Shown one piece after another: positions 29,105 through 37,777 of a DNA stretch of 64,000 nucleotides. Source of the stretch: an uncultured Aquimarina sp. (GTDB lineage: Bacteria; Bacteroidota; Bacteroidia; Flavobacteriales; Flavobacteriaceae); contig CANMFM010000002.1 in the NCBI GenBank assembly GCA_947497175.1, positions 124,001 through 188,000 on the forward strand, read 5' to 3'. Position 1 is the first letter of the stretch; every line of letters begins with the position of its first letter. The position numbers and the translations under genes were made by a program. Below the pieces are notes generated by a model, which did not search any database, had not been told where the DNA came from, and saw nothing but the letters and a program-made list of their open reading frames with translations.

Positions 29105-29968
29105 ATGGCTTATATAGAATTAAAAAATGTATCGAAGTCTTTTGGTACCGGCCAGGCGCGTACACAAGTATTGTCTAACATTAATTTAGAAATTGAAGAA
29201 GGGGAGTTTGTGGCTATTGTAGGTTTTACCGGAAGTGGAAAAACGACCCTGATTAATTTAATTTCCGGATTAATAATGCCAGACGAAGGGCAAGTTTTAT
29301 TTAAAGGAGAACCTGTAACAGGGCCAAGCCATGAAAGAGGGGTCATCTTTCAGAATTACTCCTTATTGCCATGGTTGAATGTTAGAAATAATGTAGGGAT
29401 GGCAGTAAAAGAAGCGTTTAAAAAGATGACCAAAAAAGAACGGAATAAGCGCGTTGAGGATTATGTTGAAATGGTAAACCTTTCTCCTGCGATCAATAAA
29501 CTACCCAAAGAACTTTCCGGTGGGATGCGTCAACGAGTATCGGTAACCAGGGCATTGTCTATGAGTCCAGAGGTAATCCTTATGGATGAACCTCTTAGTG
29601 CTCTAGATGCGTTAACAAGAGGGAACCTTCAACAAGAAATACTAAAGATCTGGAATAAGGATAAAAAAACAGCTTTACTGATCACCAATGATGTTGATGA
29701 AGGTATCCTGATGGCAGATCGTATTATTCCTCTAAAACCGGGACCAAAAGCTACACTGGGACCAGAATATAAGATCAATCTTGAAAGACCTAGAGATAAA
29801 ACAGCTCTCAATCATAATGAGGAGTACAGAAAATTAAGAAATAGTATTATAGAATACCTCATTCAGATAGGAGAGCAACGTGCCTCTAAGAAAGAGAGTC
29901 ACTATGTATTACCTGAAATCAAGCCTGTCATAAAACCAGCACCTTTTAAAAAGATGAGTTTTAGCTAA
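29105..29968 (+). CDS. nrtC: Nitrate ABC transporter ATP-binding protein 1
   Basis: A 287-residue ABC ATPase. Walker A is GFTGSGKTT, the Q-loop is in FQNYSLLPW, the signature is LSGGMRQR and Walker B is [12 protein letters not shown]. The H-loop reads TNDVDEG, with Asn-Asp where His-Asp is usual, so the H-loop histidine seems replaced. It lacks the NrtA-like C-terminal domain of cyanobacterial NrtC. It pairs with the next ATPase (15 bp downstream) to form the heterodimeric motor of the Nrt system. The missing H-loop His suggests one of the two ATP sites may be weak. Confidence 0.9.
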   Translation: MAYIELKNVSKSFGTGQARTQVLSNINLEIEEGEFVAIVGFTGSGKTTLINLISGLIMPDEGQVLFKGEPVTGPSHERGVIFQNYSLLPWLNVRNNVGMAVKEAFKKMTKKERNKRVEDYVEMVNLSPAINKLPKELSGGMRQRVSVTRALSMSPEVILMDEPLSALDALTRGNLQQEILKIWNKDKKTALLITNDVDEGILMADRIIPLKPGPKATLGPEYKINLERPRDKTALNHNEEYRKLRNSIIEYLIQIGEQRASKKESHYVLPEIKPVIKPAPFKKMSFS

Positions 29969-29983
29969 CTAAAATTAATTTAT

Positions 29984-30808
29984 ATGGAAACACTTGAAAA
30001 ATCAACCGTACGTAGAACCGATAATGGATTGTTTGAAGACAAGTATATGCTTGATATTAATCAGTTGACTAAAATCTATCCAACTCCTAAAGGTGATTAT
30101 GTAGTTTTAGATGATTTAGATTTAAAAATAAAACATGAAGAGTTTATTTCTATAATAGGGCATTCAGGTTGTGGAAAATCTACATTGCTCACAATGATTG
30201 CAGGACTTAATCCAATTTCGAGAGGTACAATTGTAGTTAATAATAAAACAATTAAAGGTCCTGGACCCGATCGTGGAGTAATTTTTCAATCCCCAAGTCT
30301 TTTACCGTGGATGACTGCATATGAGAATGTAATGTTGGGTGTAAAACAAGTTTTTGCTCATGGTACCAAAAAGGATCGTAACGATATCGTGAATTATTAT
30401 TTGGCAAAAGTTGGTTTGGAAGATGCAAAGCATAAAAAAGCTAAAGAATTATCCCAAGGAATGCAACAGCGTGTAGGGATAGCCAGAGCATTTGCTCTTA
30501 AGCCTAAAGTTTTACTGCTGGATGAACCTTTTGGAATGCTGGATTCTTTAACTCGTGGAGAGCTTCAGGATGTGTTGATCGAGGTATGGAATCAAGAAAA
30601 AATCACAGCCGTTATGATTACTCATGATGTTGATGAATCTATATTTTTGGCTGATCGAGTAATTATGATGACCAGTGGTCCAAGAGCAAAAGTAGGTGAT
30701 ATATTAGAAATAGATTTTGAAAGACCCAGATTGAGAAAAGATGTTTTAGAACATCCTGAATATTATAAATATAGAGAACACTTAATTAACTTTTTAGAGC
30801 ATAAATAA
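29984..30808 (+). CDS. nrtD: Nitrate ABC transporter ATP-binding protein 2
   Basis: A 274-residue ABC ATPase. Walker A is GHSGCGKST, the Q-loop FQSPSLLPW, the signature LSQGMQQR (Gln instead of the second Gly), Walker [13 protein letters not shown] and the H-loop THDVDES with a normal His. It complements the upstream NrtC, which has a canonical signature but an altered H-loop, so the pair looks like an asymmetric heterodimer with one consensus ATP site. It is the last gene of the nrt operon. A strong terminator lies about 300 bp downstream. Confidence 0.9.
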   Translation: METLEKSTVRRTDNGLFEDKYMLDINQLTKIYPTPKGDYVVLDDLDLKIKHEEFISIIGHSGCGKSTLLTMIAGLNPISRGTIVVNNKTIKGPGPDRGVIFQSPSLLPWMTAYENVMLGVKQVFAHGTKKDRNDIVNYYLAKVGLEDAKHKKAKELSQGMQQRVGIARAFALKPKVLLLDEPFGMLDSLTRGELQDVLIEVWNQEKITAVMITHDVDESIFLADRVIMMTSGPRAKVGDILEIDFERPRLRKDVLEHPEYYKYREHLINFLEHK

Positions 30809-31100
30809 TAGTAGAATCGCTTGGTTGCGGATGTTTAAAAATGAATTTGGAGGTAATTTTTGTTCCTGATTCATGAAATATTGGTATATTTATTCTAACA
30901 AAGTAAGAGGCTTAATTTAGGGTGATACAAGAATCATCCTTTCTATTTTTTTCCAAGGAATAAATTTAGATTCAAATAGCACGAAACGTAAAAATCAGAT
31001 AATTAGACTTATGCAAGCAGTCATAAAAATATAAAGTGTTACACGACTTAGTGTTGAAACACTCTAAAGAACTATGTAGCTTTAAGTGTTTCTTGTGTTG

Positions 31101-31132
31101 CCGGTTACAATCAGTTTGTAACCGGTTTTTTT
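31101..31132 (+). terminator. Strong terminator of the nrt operon
   Basis: A perfect 10-bp stem CCGGTTACAA / TTGTAACCGG (31101-31110, 31116-31125) with loop TCAGT and a T tract. It lies upstream of the nitrate reductase promoter, so it ends the nrt transcript and is not an attenuator of that promoter. Confidence 0.9.
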
Positions 31133-31255
31133 ATAAGGAATATGATAAAATAGACTTCCTGATAATCTCAATATTGTTTTTTACATAGGTATATTTTGCT
31201 GAAATGATAATTCTTTCCTTACTGGAACAGAAATCAACTTTGAAACTATGAGACA

Positions 31256-31277
31256 TACGTATAAATACTTAGTTTTG
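31256..31277 (+). promoter_or_regulatory. Nitrate reductase promoter with palindrome
   Basis: TACGTATAAATACTTA (31256-31271) overlaps the -7 box TAGTTTTG (31270-31277), 30 bp before the ATG. It has the same arrangement as nirB, porin and nrtA. Confidence 0.75.
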
Positions 31278-31306
31278 GGTATCTAATATGGGAATAGAAC
31301 AAAAAT

Positions 31307-34300
31307 ATGTCGGCATATAAATCATACAAAACAACATGTTCTTATTGTGGAGTGGGTTGCGGGATCATCGCCAAAAAAGATACAAATGGAGTGATCACTG
31401 TTGAAGGAGATCCAGATCATCCTGTAAATAGGGGTATGCTATGCTCTAAGGGGATGAATCTTCATCATGTTGTTCAAGATAGAAGCGATCGTATCTTGTA
31501 TCCGGAGATGAGATGGAGTAAAGGGCACGATCGTCATCGTGTTTCTTGGGAGCAAGCAATGGACAAAGCGGTCACGGTTTTTAGCACTATGATAAAGAAG
31601 TATGGACCCGACAGTGTTGGTTTTTATGTTTCTGGACAATGCTTAACCGAAGAGTATTATTTGGTAAATAAACTGGCTAAAGGATTTATTGGAACCAATA
31701 ATGTGGATACAAATTCTCGCTTATGTATGAGCTCTGCTGTAGTGGGATATAAGCAGGCGCTTGGAGAAGATAGTGTGCCTATTGCCTACGAAGATATAGA
31801 GCTTGCAGATTGTTTTATGATTGCAGGGGCTAACCCTGCTTGGTGTCATCCTATTTTATTTAGAAGAATAGAAGCGCATAAAGAAAAGAATCCGAGCGTA
31901 AAAATAATTGTAGTGGATCCAAGAAGAACTCAGTCCTGCGACATAGCTGATCTGCACTTGCAAATTCTTCCGGGAACCGATGTTGTTCTATACAATGCAA
32001 TAGCTAAGCGACTTATCGATAGAAAAAAGATTGACAAAAATTTTATTGCTAACCATACCGATCATTTTGAAGTGCTTAGAGAATCCGTACAATCGATGTC
32101 TCTTACAGAAGCAGCAAAAATTTGTGGTATTACAGTCGCCGAAATTAAGAAAGCTGCATCATATATTGCAGATGCTAAAGGATTTATAACGCTTTGGGCG
32201 ATGGGATTAAACCAAAGTTCTATAGGAGTATATAAAAATAATGCATTACTCAATTTGTCTTTATTGACCGGGCATATTGGCAAACCTGGATCGGGTCCTT
32301 TCTCTTTAACGGGTCAGCCCAACGCTATGGGAGGTAGAGAAGTAGGTGGTATGGCTAACTTATTAGCGGCGCATAAAGATCTAGCAAGTGCTGATCATAG
32401 AAGAGAAGTTGCCAATTTTTGGGGAGGAAAGGAAATATCCCCAAAACCAGGATTAACCGCTACTGAGATGTTTGATGCTTTAGAAAGTGGAAAACTAAGG
32501 GCAGTTTGGATTATATGTACAAATCCCTTGGTGAGTTTACCTAATGCAAATAAGGTTGAAAATGCACTAAAAAAAGCAAAGTATGTAATTGTACAAGATA
32601 TTTCGCATCGATCAGAAACGATAGAATATGCAGATTTACTATTACCAGCTGCCGGATGGGCAGAAAAAGAAGGGACAATGACCAATAGCGAACGCCGAAT
32701 TACCTATCTTAATAAAGTAACTGATCCTCCTGGCGAAGCAATTTCTGATTCTGAAATATTATGGAGTTTTGCCAGAAGAATGGGATATAATGGATTCAAT
32801 TACAATTCAACTGAAGAAGTGTATAAAGAGCATTGTTTGTTAACTAAAGGAACAAATATAGACATCTCAGGATTAAGTTATAACCGATTAAAAGAAGAAG
32901 GAAGTTTTCAATGGCCTGTTCTCCAAAATAATCATGAAGGTACTCCGAGGCTTTTTGAAGATAAAAAGTTTTATACCGATACCGGAAATGCAAAATTTGT
33001 AGTACCAAGGTTTACTAAGCCCACTTCAGAACTACTCACAGAGCATTATCCACTAATTCTTACTACAGGGAGAGTCCGTGATCAATGGCATACCAGAACT
33101 AAAACAGGAAAGGTTAATAGACTTCTAACACATATCCCTGATCCATTTTTAGAAATGAACCAAGTTGATGCTTTTTTGCTAAAGTTGATAGAGGGGGATA
33201 TTGTGGTAGTCGAAAGCAAACGAGGAAAGGTTCAGGTAAAAATAAAAGTGAGTGATGCCATAAAAAAAGGAGTGGTATTTCTTCCGATGCATTGGGGTAA
33301 AATTTTGGGAAATGATTATGGTAGGGCTAATAATCTAACTACTAGTATCGTGGATCCAATTTCTAAAGAACCAGATTTTAAATTTACCGCAGTTCGAGTC
33401 TCTAAATTTAAAAAACCTAAACAAAAGATCTGTATTATAGGCGCAGGAACAGCTGCATATCGTTTTATTCAAACCTATAGAGAATATAATAATCACGATG
33501 AAATAGTCGTATTTTCTAAAGAACCATACCCTTTTTATAACCGAGTATTACTTCCAGAATATGTAAGTGAAGAATTACAATGGGAGCAATTACAAAAAAT
33601 GCGAGAAGGAAATATGGAATCCCTTAACGTAACACTATCTACGGGTAACCCCGTTAAAGAAATTAATAAAGAGGAAAAATATATTATTGATAGTCAAAAC
33701 AAAAAGCATCACTATGATATTGTTTTGATGGCGACAGGTAGTCGTGCTTTTGTGCCCAAAGAGGTTCCTATTCATATGCCGGGGAGGTTTACTATGCGCG
33801 ATCGTAGTGATGCCGATACTTTAAAAGAATACCTTGATAAAACGGGATTACCAGAAAACGAACGGCACGTTACTATTGTTGGAGGTGGATTATTAGGACT
33901 GGAGCTGGCGGCAGCATTAAGAAAGAAAAACGTGAAAATTTCTATTGTACAACGAGGCAATCGATTAATGGAACGCCAATTAGATATAATCGCGAGTAGG
34001 CTATTAGCAGAGGATGTTCAGGAAAAAGGGATTCAGATTCATTTTGATAATGAGGTTGATACTGTCTTTACTCAAGAATCAGGAGATTTATTAGTGAATC
34101 TAAAGTCTGGTAAGTCATTTGCTTGTAATGCTGTGGTCTATTCTATAGGAACGATACCCAATATTGATCTGGCTAAAAAAGCAGGATTGAATTGTCGTAG
34201 AGGAATTTTGGTAAATCAATATTTACAATCAAGCGATACTTCCATTTTTGCCGTAGGTGAAATTGCCGAATTTGAAGGTGATTTATATGGTATAACAGCT

Positions 34301-34828
34301 GCAGCCGAACAACAAGCAGATATTGTGGCAAAATATCTATTAGGTGATTTTAGTGCAATATATCAAGGTTCTGTATTTATGAACATCCTGAAATTTGAAA
34401 ACCTTGATCTTTGTAGTATTGGGAATATCAATGTACCAAATAATGATTCATCCTTTGAAGAGATTATTTTTATGGATGTAAGAAAACGTTTTTATAAAAA
34501 ATGTATCGTTAAAAATGATAGGCTCATTGGTGCAATTTTGATGGGGGATAAGAAAGAGTTTGCTGATTTTAAAAGTCTGATAGAAAAAAAAATCGAATTG
34601 TCTGAAAAACGAGAAGAATTATTGCGTTCGTCTCAACCGGGTGAGCCTGTTATTGGTAAACTCATTTGTTCTTGTAGTCAGGTGGGGCAAGGTAATCTTG
34701 AAAAAGTAATACGATTAGGATGTGACGACTTCTCAGAATTATGTGCAAAAACTGGAGCAGGATTAGGTTGTGGTAGTTGTAAGCCCGAAGTAAAAGAAGT
34801 ATTACATACTATGATGCAATTAGCTTAA
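31307..34828 (+). CDS. Assimilatory nitrate reductase fused to FAD/NAD reductase and BFD [2Fe-2S] domain
   Basis: 1173 residues. The N-terminal [4Fe-4S] site (Cys11, Cys14, Cys18, Cys46) is followed by the molybdopterin domain with Mo-ligand Cys140 (NSRLCMSS) and the dinucleotide-binding domain (~590-700). From about residue 705 a complete NirB-like FAD/NAD(P) reductase begins (KICIIGAGTAAYRF; second fold VGGGLLGLELA near 860). It ends with a BFD-like [2Fe-2S] domain (~1118-1173; CSCSQ...CGSCKP). In many bacteria the catalytic and electron-transfer parts are separate (NasA/NasC-type). Here one chain could take electrons from NAD(P)H to nitrate. It starts from its own palindrome promoter and is followed two bases later by the rubredoxin-tailed gene. 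Confidence 0.92.
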   Translation: MSAYKSYKTTCSYCGVGCGIIAKKDTNGVITVEGDPDHPVNRGMLCSKGMNLHHVVQDRSDRILYPEMRWSKGHDRHRVSWEQAMDKAVTVFSTMIKKYGPDSVGFYVSGQCLTEEYYLVNKLAKGFIGTNNVDTNSRLCMSSAVVGYKQALGEDSVPIAYEDIELADCFMIAGANPAWCHPILFRRIEAHKEKNPSVKIIVVDPRRTQSCDIADLHLQILPGTDVVLYNAIAKRLIDRKKIDKNFIANHTDHFEVLRESVQSMSLTEAAKICGITVAEIKKAASYIADAKGFITLWAMGLNQSSIGVYKNNALLNLSLLTGHIGKPGSGPFSLTGQPNAMGGREVGGMANLLAAHKDLASADHRREVANFWGGKEISPKPGLTATEMFDALESGKLRAVWIICTNPLVSLPNANKVENALKKAKYVIVQDISHRSETIEYADLLLPAAGWAEKEGTMTNSERRITYLNKVTDPPGEAISDSEILWSFARRMGYNGFNYNSTEEVYKEHCLLTKGTNIDISGLSYNRLKEEGSFQWPVLQNNHEGTPRLFEDKKFYTDTGNAKFVVPRFTKPTSELLTEHYPLILTTGRVRDQWHTRTKTGKVNRLLTHIPDPFLEMNQVDAFLLKLIEGDIVVVESKRGKVQVKIKVSDAIKKGVVFLPMHWGKILGNDYGRANNLTTSIVDPISKEPDFKFTAVRVSKFKKPKQKICIIGAGTAAYRFIQTYREYNNHDEIVVFSKEPYPFYNRVLLPEYVSEELQWEQLQKMREGNMESLNVTLSTGNPVKEINKEEKYIIDSQNKKHHYDIVLMATGSRAFVPKEVPIHMPGRFTMRDRSDADTLKEYLDKTGLPENERHVTIVGGGLLGLELAAALRKKNVKISIVQRGNRLMERQLDIIASRLLAEDVQEKGIQIHFDNEVDTVFTQESGDLLVNLKSGKSFACNAVVYSIGTIPNIDLAKKAGLNCRRGILVNQYLQSSDTSIFAVGEIAEFEGDLYGITAAAEQQADIVAKYLLGDFSAIYQGSVFMNILKFENLDLCSIGNINVPNNDSSFEEIIFMDVRKRFYKKCIVKNDRLIGAILMGDKKEFADFKSLIEKKIELSEKREELLRSSQPGEPVIGKLICSCSQVGQGNLEKVIRLGCDDFSELCAKTGAGLGCGSCKPEVKEVLHTMMQLA

Positions 34829-34830
34829 TT

Positions 34831-36273
34831 ATGGAGAAAGAGTTATCCTTACATAGAGTAGATATAAAAGGAGGGATCTTATCGCCAATAGAGTTACAGC
34901 GTATTATTGAATATGGCCAAACTCTGGGATTAGAAACTTTCCACTTTGGATCCAGACAGGATATTATATTTCCTTTAAAAAATAAAAATGGTGAGACACT
35001 AGCGGAGCATGATTCTTATGACCCCGGATTTTTTGCTTCAGAAATACAAGAAAATATAAGCTGTTCTTATGTTTCTATTGATATTTTTGAGGCTACCGTA
35101 TGGCTTAGAGATACGACTTATTTGTACATTTTAGAAGATTTTGGATACATTCCTACCTTAAAAATCAATATCACAGATCCAAAACAACAGCTAGTACCTT
35201 TATTTACTGGCGATTTAAATTTTATTGCTTCCTCTCATGAAGATTATTGGTATTTATTTCTAAAACTTCCAGGTTGGGATGAGGTGTATTATCCCGTATT
35301 AATTTATACTTGGGACATTGCCAAAGTAGCAGAAGCAATTGAGAAAAAATATAGAACCGTAAATGGTATTGATGACCTTTTTCAATTTCTTAATGAAAAT
35401 TTGGATACTAATAATCGTATAATAGAAAAGCCACTAGAGGTAGGATTTAATCCGTTTCCTTATTATGAAGGAATGAATAAAATGGGGATTCATCACTATT
35501 GGTTAGGGTTATACTGGAGAGACAATCAATATGACTTAAAATTTCTTAAAACACTTTGTGAATTTTGTTTAGAGCACAGAATTGGAAAGATTTGCTTAAC
35601 TCCATGGAAATCCTTTGTTATCAAAGGGATACCCAAAGAAAGTAAATTAGCCTTAGAGAAATTACTTGGACAGTCAGGAATAAATGTTCGGCATTCTGCC
35701 TTAGAATTAAACTGGCATTTACCTGTGCATAATACAAAAGCTTTAGATCTCAAGAGATTTTTGGTTATGAACTTTGATCAAAATGACATTAGTACATATG
35801 GGTTAACGTTTGGTATTACGGTTAATCGAAACCAAAAACGCTATTTTACTTCTGTAATGATAGAAGAGAATAAAATTCCATCGGCTGTAAAGGATTTTGT
35901 GATTAGACCTACCTATAACATTTTATATGCTAGAAATTTTAATTCTAATACCCAAAAATATATCGTTTATGCTCAGGATATTGATAAAATGGATCTTCCA
36001 GGTTTATTACTCGAGTTGACTAAAACGTATTTCCAAAATCTAGGAACAACAAAAGAAGAGCAAAATAGTAATCAAGCTACAAAAAAAGAAACTCTTGAGA
36101 TAGAGGTATATCGATGCAAAGATTGTCATTCTATTTATGATCCTTCAATAGGAGATGTTATTTCCAATGTTCCTTCAGGGGTTGATTTTATTGATCTTCC
36201 AAATGATTATTCCTGTTATTTGTGTGAAGCATCAAAAGATAATTTTGAGAAGATCAGTCTAGAAATTACTTAG
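34831..36273 (+). CDS. Rubredoxin-tailed protein with nitrite/sulfite-reductase-like half domains
   Basis: 480 residues. The C-terminus (~425-480) is a rubredoxin with Fe ligands Cys429, Cys432 (CKDC) and Cys462, Cys465 (CYLC). The body resembles the repeat structure of siroheme nitrite/sulfite reductases: GILSPIELQRIIEYG...SRQDIIFPL near the start recalls the ferredoxin-like half domain, and a second copy appears near residue 235-270 (LCEFCLEHRIGKICLTPWKSFVIKG). The CX5C/CX3C cysteines that hold siroheme-[4Fe-4S] are absent, so it is probably not a nitrite reductase. Two bases after the fused nitrate reductase, it likely serves electron transfer or assembly for it. Function is inferred. Confidence 0.75.
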   Translation: MEKELSLHRVDIKGGILSPIELQRIIEYGQTLGLETFHFGSRQDIIFPLKNKNGETLAEHDSYDPGFFASEIQENISCSYVSIDIFEATVWLRDTTYLYILEDFGYIPTLKINITDPKQQLVPLFTGDLNFIASSHEDYWYLFLKLPGWDEVYYPVLIYTWDIAKVAEAIEKKYRTVNGIDDLFQFLNENLDTNNRIIEKPLEVGFNPFPYYEGMNKMGIHHYWLGLYWRDNQYDLKFLKTLCEFCLEHRIGKICLTPWKSFVIKGIPKESKLALEKLLGQSGINVRHSALELNWHLPVHNTKALDLKRFLVMNFDQNDISTYGLTFGITVNRNQKRYFTSVMIEENKIPSAVKDFVIRPTYNILYARNFNSNTQKYIVYAQDIDKMDLPGLLLELTKTYFQNLGTTKEEQNSNQATKKETLEIEVYRCKDCHSIYDPSIGDVISNVPSGVDFIDLPNDYSCYLCEASKDNFEKISLEIT

Positions 36274-36645
36274 CTTGAAGGCTTCATTTGTTTACTTATA
36301 ACTAGTTGCGCATTGGGATGTTTTTTTACCCTATTCTTCTTAGCTTTTTATTAACAAAATATTAAGTATTAAAACGGTTAACAAAGATGTTACCTTGATT
36401 CTTTGGTTTAGAAAAAACAAATTTTTCTATGAACAGATTATCAAATAATCAATTTATATAAATCAATTTTTATTAAAACATAAATTTATAATAGATACCC
36501 CTTTTTTTATAGGGTATATTTTTATTTTTATACTGTTTATGTATAGATTTGTCTTGTTTTAATAGGGTTAAATTTGTTTTTTGTTATTTAAATTTGATTT
36601 TTACCCTATTTTAAATACGGTATATTATTAGTAAACCCAAAAATC
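36274..36645. other. Intergenic region after the nitrate locus
   Basis: 372 bp, very AT-rich, no gene. A modest hairpin ATACCC / GGGTAT (36495-36500, 36512-36517) followed by T runs may end transcription. TACCCTATT-like words occur at both ends of the gap (about 36327 and 36602). Nothing else could be supported. Confidence 0.4.
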
Positions 36646-36981
36646 ATGCTTATGAAATTAGAAGAGATAATTATGGCGTCAATTGCAGAGTTTTTAGACG
36701 TAGAAGTGCATAGAGATACTGAAACTTTGGATTTGGCATCCAAAATAGAAATTGTACAAAAAAGAATTGCGGATAAAACTAAAAATAATCCAATGACTTC
36801 CTTTGCAAAAAAAGGACTGAACGGATATGAATATGAAATGTTTTTTAGTAGTAATCCAAATGATATGATTAAAATTGACGGTTGGATACCTATTGAAACT
36901 GAAAAGATAGGTAAAGAGGATAAAATTTCAGAGTACATTGAAATAGGACTTCTGAGAAAAATTAAACCGAGTTATAGCTAA
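36646..36981 (+). CDS. Hypothetical protein, 111 residues
   Basis: Not recognised. A small, soluble, charged protein. A predicted helical N-terminus (EEIIMASIAEFLDVEV) and a Lys-rich stretch (KIEIVQKRIADKTKNN) precede a mixed alpha/beta C-terminal half. There is no signal peptide and no Cys. Two start codons six bases apart (36646 and 36652) are possible; the second (MKLEE) may be the true one. It stands alone between the nitrate locus and the ABM-domain gene, with a strong terminator downstream at 37061-37090, which supports it as a transcribed gene. Confidence 0.6.
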   Translation: MLMKLEEIIMASIAEFLDVEVHRDTETLDLASKIEIVQKRIADKTKNNPMTSFAKKGLNGYEYEMFFSSNPNDMIKIDGWIPIETEKIGKEDKISEYIEIGLLRKIKPSYS

Positions 36982-37060
36982 CAAACATTAGTATGTAGAT
37001 AGGAAATCTAGCCTTTCTTGAAAGGTTGCTGTGATTCGGTATGATGTAATCAATTAAAAG

Positions 37061-37090
37061 AAAGACCAAAATACATTTTGGTCTTTTTTT
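37061..37090 (+). terminator. Terminator after the 111-residue gene
   Basis: An 11-bp perfect stem AAAGACCAAAA / TTTTGGTCTTT (37061-37071, 37076-37086) and eight T residues. Confidence 0.88.
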
Positions 37091-37128
37091 TATAAATAGT
37101 GTAAAATTAAAGTATTGTTAATTATTTG

Positions 37129-37140
37129 GAACGATCGTTC
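37129..37140. promoter_or_regulatory. TetR-type operator upstream of the ABM gene
   Basis: GAACGATCGTTC is a perfect 12-bp palindrome directly after a TTTG (-7-like) sequence, 51 bp before the ABM gene. A related site lies before tetR. Confidence 0.7.
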
Positions 37141-37191
37141 TGTTAAAGTATTTTTGATTTCAAATAAGTATAATCTTTAAATCTTATAAAA

Positions 37192-37665
37192 ATGAAAAAT
37201 TTGATTAAAAGTTATGATAGCAAAACTCTAATACTTCCTCTTTTTGGTATTATTTTTTTATTTATAACATTGAGTTTTGTTTCGAGGTCCAATAAAGAAA
37301 ATAAAGATGTGATCAAGCAAAAAAAGGAAGCAGTAATACGTGAAAATTCTGATATTCTTACAGTCATTAATGTGATAACGCCTAAAGAAGGGCAGCAAAA
37401 TGAGATTGTAGAATTGCTTCAGAAAGGAATGACACAGACTATGAGGTATCAATCTGGTTTTATATCTGCCACCATACACAAGAGTATGGATAGTGATCAT
37501 ATTATTGTTTATGCGCAATGGAAAAATGAGGCGTCATTACAAGAAGCTGTTAAATTGATTGAAGCTGGAGAAGCACCAAATATGTTAAAAGTTTTTAGTA
37601 GTGCTACTCCTGATTATCACCCTTACGAGGTTATTTCTGTTAATCTGCCTTTTAAAAGAAAATAA
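37192..37665 (+). CDS. Antibiotic biosynthesis monooxygenase (ABM) domain protein, membrane-anchored
   Basis: 157 residues. An N-terminal hydrophobic segment (~12-32) acts as a membrane anchor or uncleaved signal. After a charged linker comes an ABM-type ferredoxin-like domain (~60-150; VINVITPKEGQQNEIVELLQKGM, then HKSMDSDHIIVYAQWKNEASLQEAV). ABM domains occur in small monooxygenases and haem-degrading or quinol-oxidising proteins; the substrate here is unknown. A TetR gene follows 112 bp downstream, and matching palindromes sit before both genes. This gene is therefore probably repressed by that TetR, perhaps as a response to a toxic small molecule. Confidence 0.8.
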   Translation: MKNLIKSYDSKTLILPLFGIIFLFITLSFVSRSNKENKDVIKQKKEAVIRENSDILTVINVITPKEGQQNEIVELLQKGMTQTMRYQSGFISATIHKSMDSDHIIVYAQWKNEASLQEAVKLIEAGEAPNMLKVFSSATPDYHPYEVISVNLPFKRK

Positions 37666-37702
37666 GTATTAAATACACTATTAGGAGTATAATTTTTTTA
37701 AT

Positions 37703-37722
37703 TAATTTTGGAACGAATGTTC
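37703..37722 (+). promoter_or_regulatory. tetR promoter and operator
   Basis: A -7 box TAATTTTG (37703-37710) is followed at once by GAACGAATGTTC (37711-37722), with outer arms GAAC/GTTC identical to the operator at 37129-37140. Autoregulation is inferred. Confidence 0.65.
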
Positions 37723-37730
37723 TAATATAG

Positions 37731-37759
37731 CAAGATTGAGAGTCTAGCTCTCAATCTTG
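37731..37759 (+). terminator. Hairpin in the tetR leader
   Basis: A 12-bp perfect stem CAAGATTGAGAG / CTCTCAATCTTG (37731-37742, 37748-37759) with loop TCTAG lies between the operator and the tetR start. It may end the ABM transcript or fold in the tetR leader; the T tract is weak. Confidence 0.55.
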
Positions 37760-37777
37760 TCTTAATATCATAATATT

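Larger units (their letters stand above)
30809..31306 (+). other. Gap between nrtD and the nitrate reductase gene
   Basis: 498 bp without a gene. It contains a long untranslated stretch, a weak hairpin with AGTGTT/AACACT arms around 31038-31066, the strong terminator at 31101-31132, and the nitrate reductase promoter at 31256-31277. The rest is unexplained. The long 3' region ending in a strong terminator could yield a small RNA, but nothing proves it. Confidence 0.5.

Noticed and set aside
31038-31132. Possible NasR/ANTAR-type attenuator before the nitrate reductase gene
   Set aside because: The strong terminator lies upstream of the palindrome promoter and -7 box at 31256-31277, so it ends the nrt transcript and cannot attenuate the reductase transcript from that promoter.
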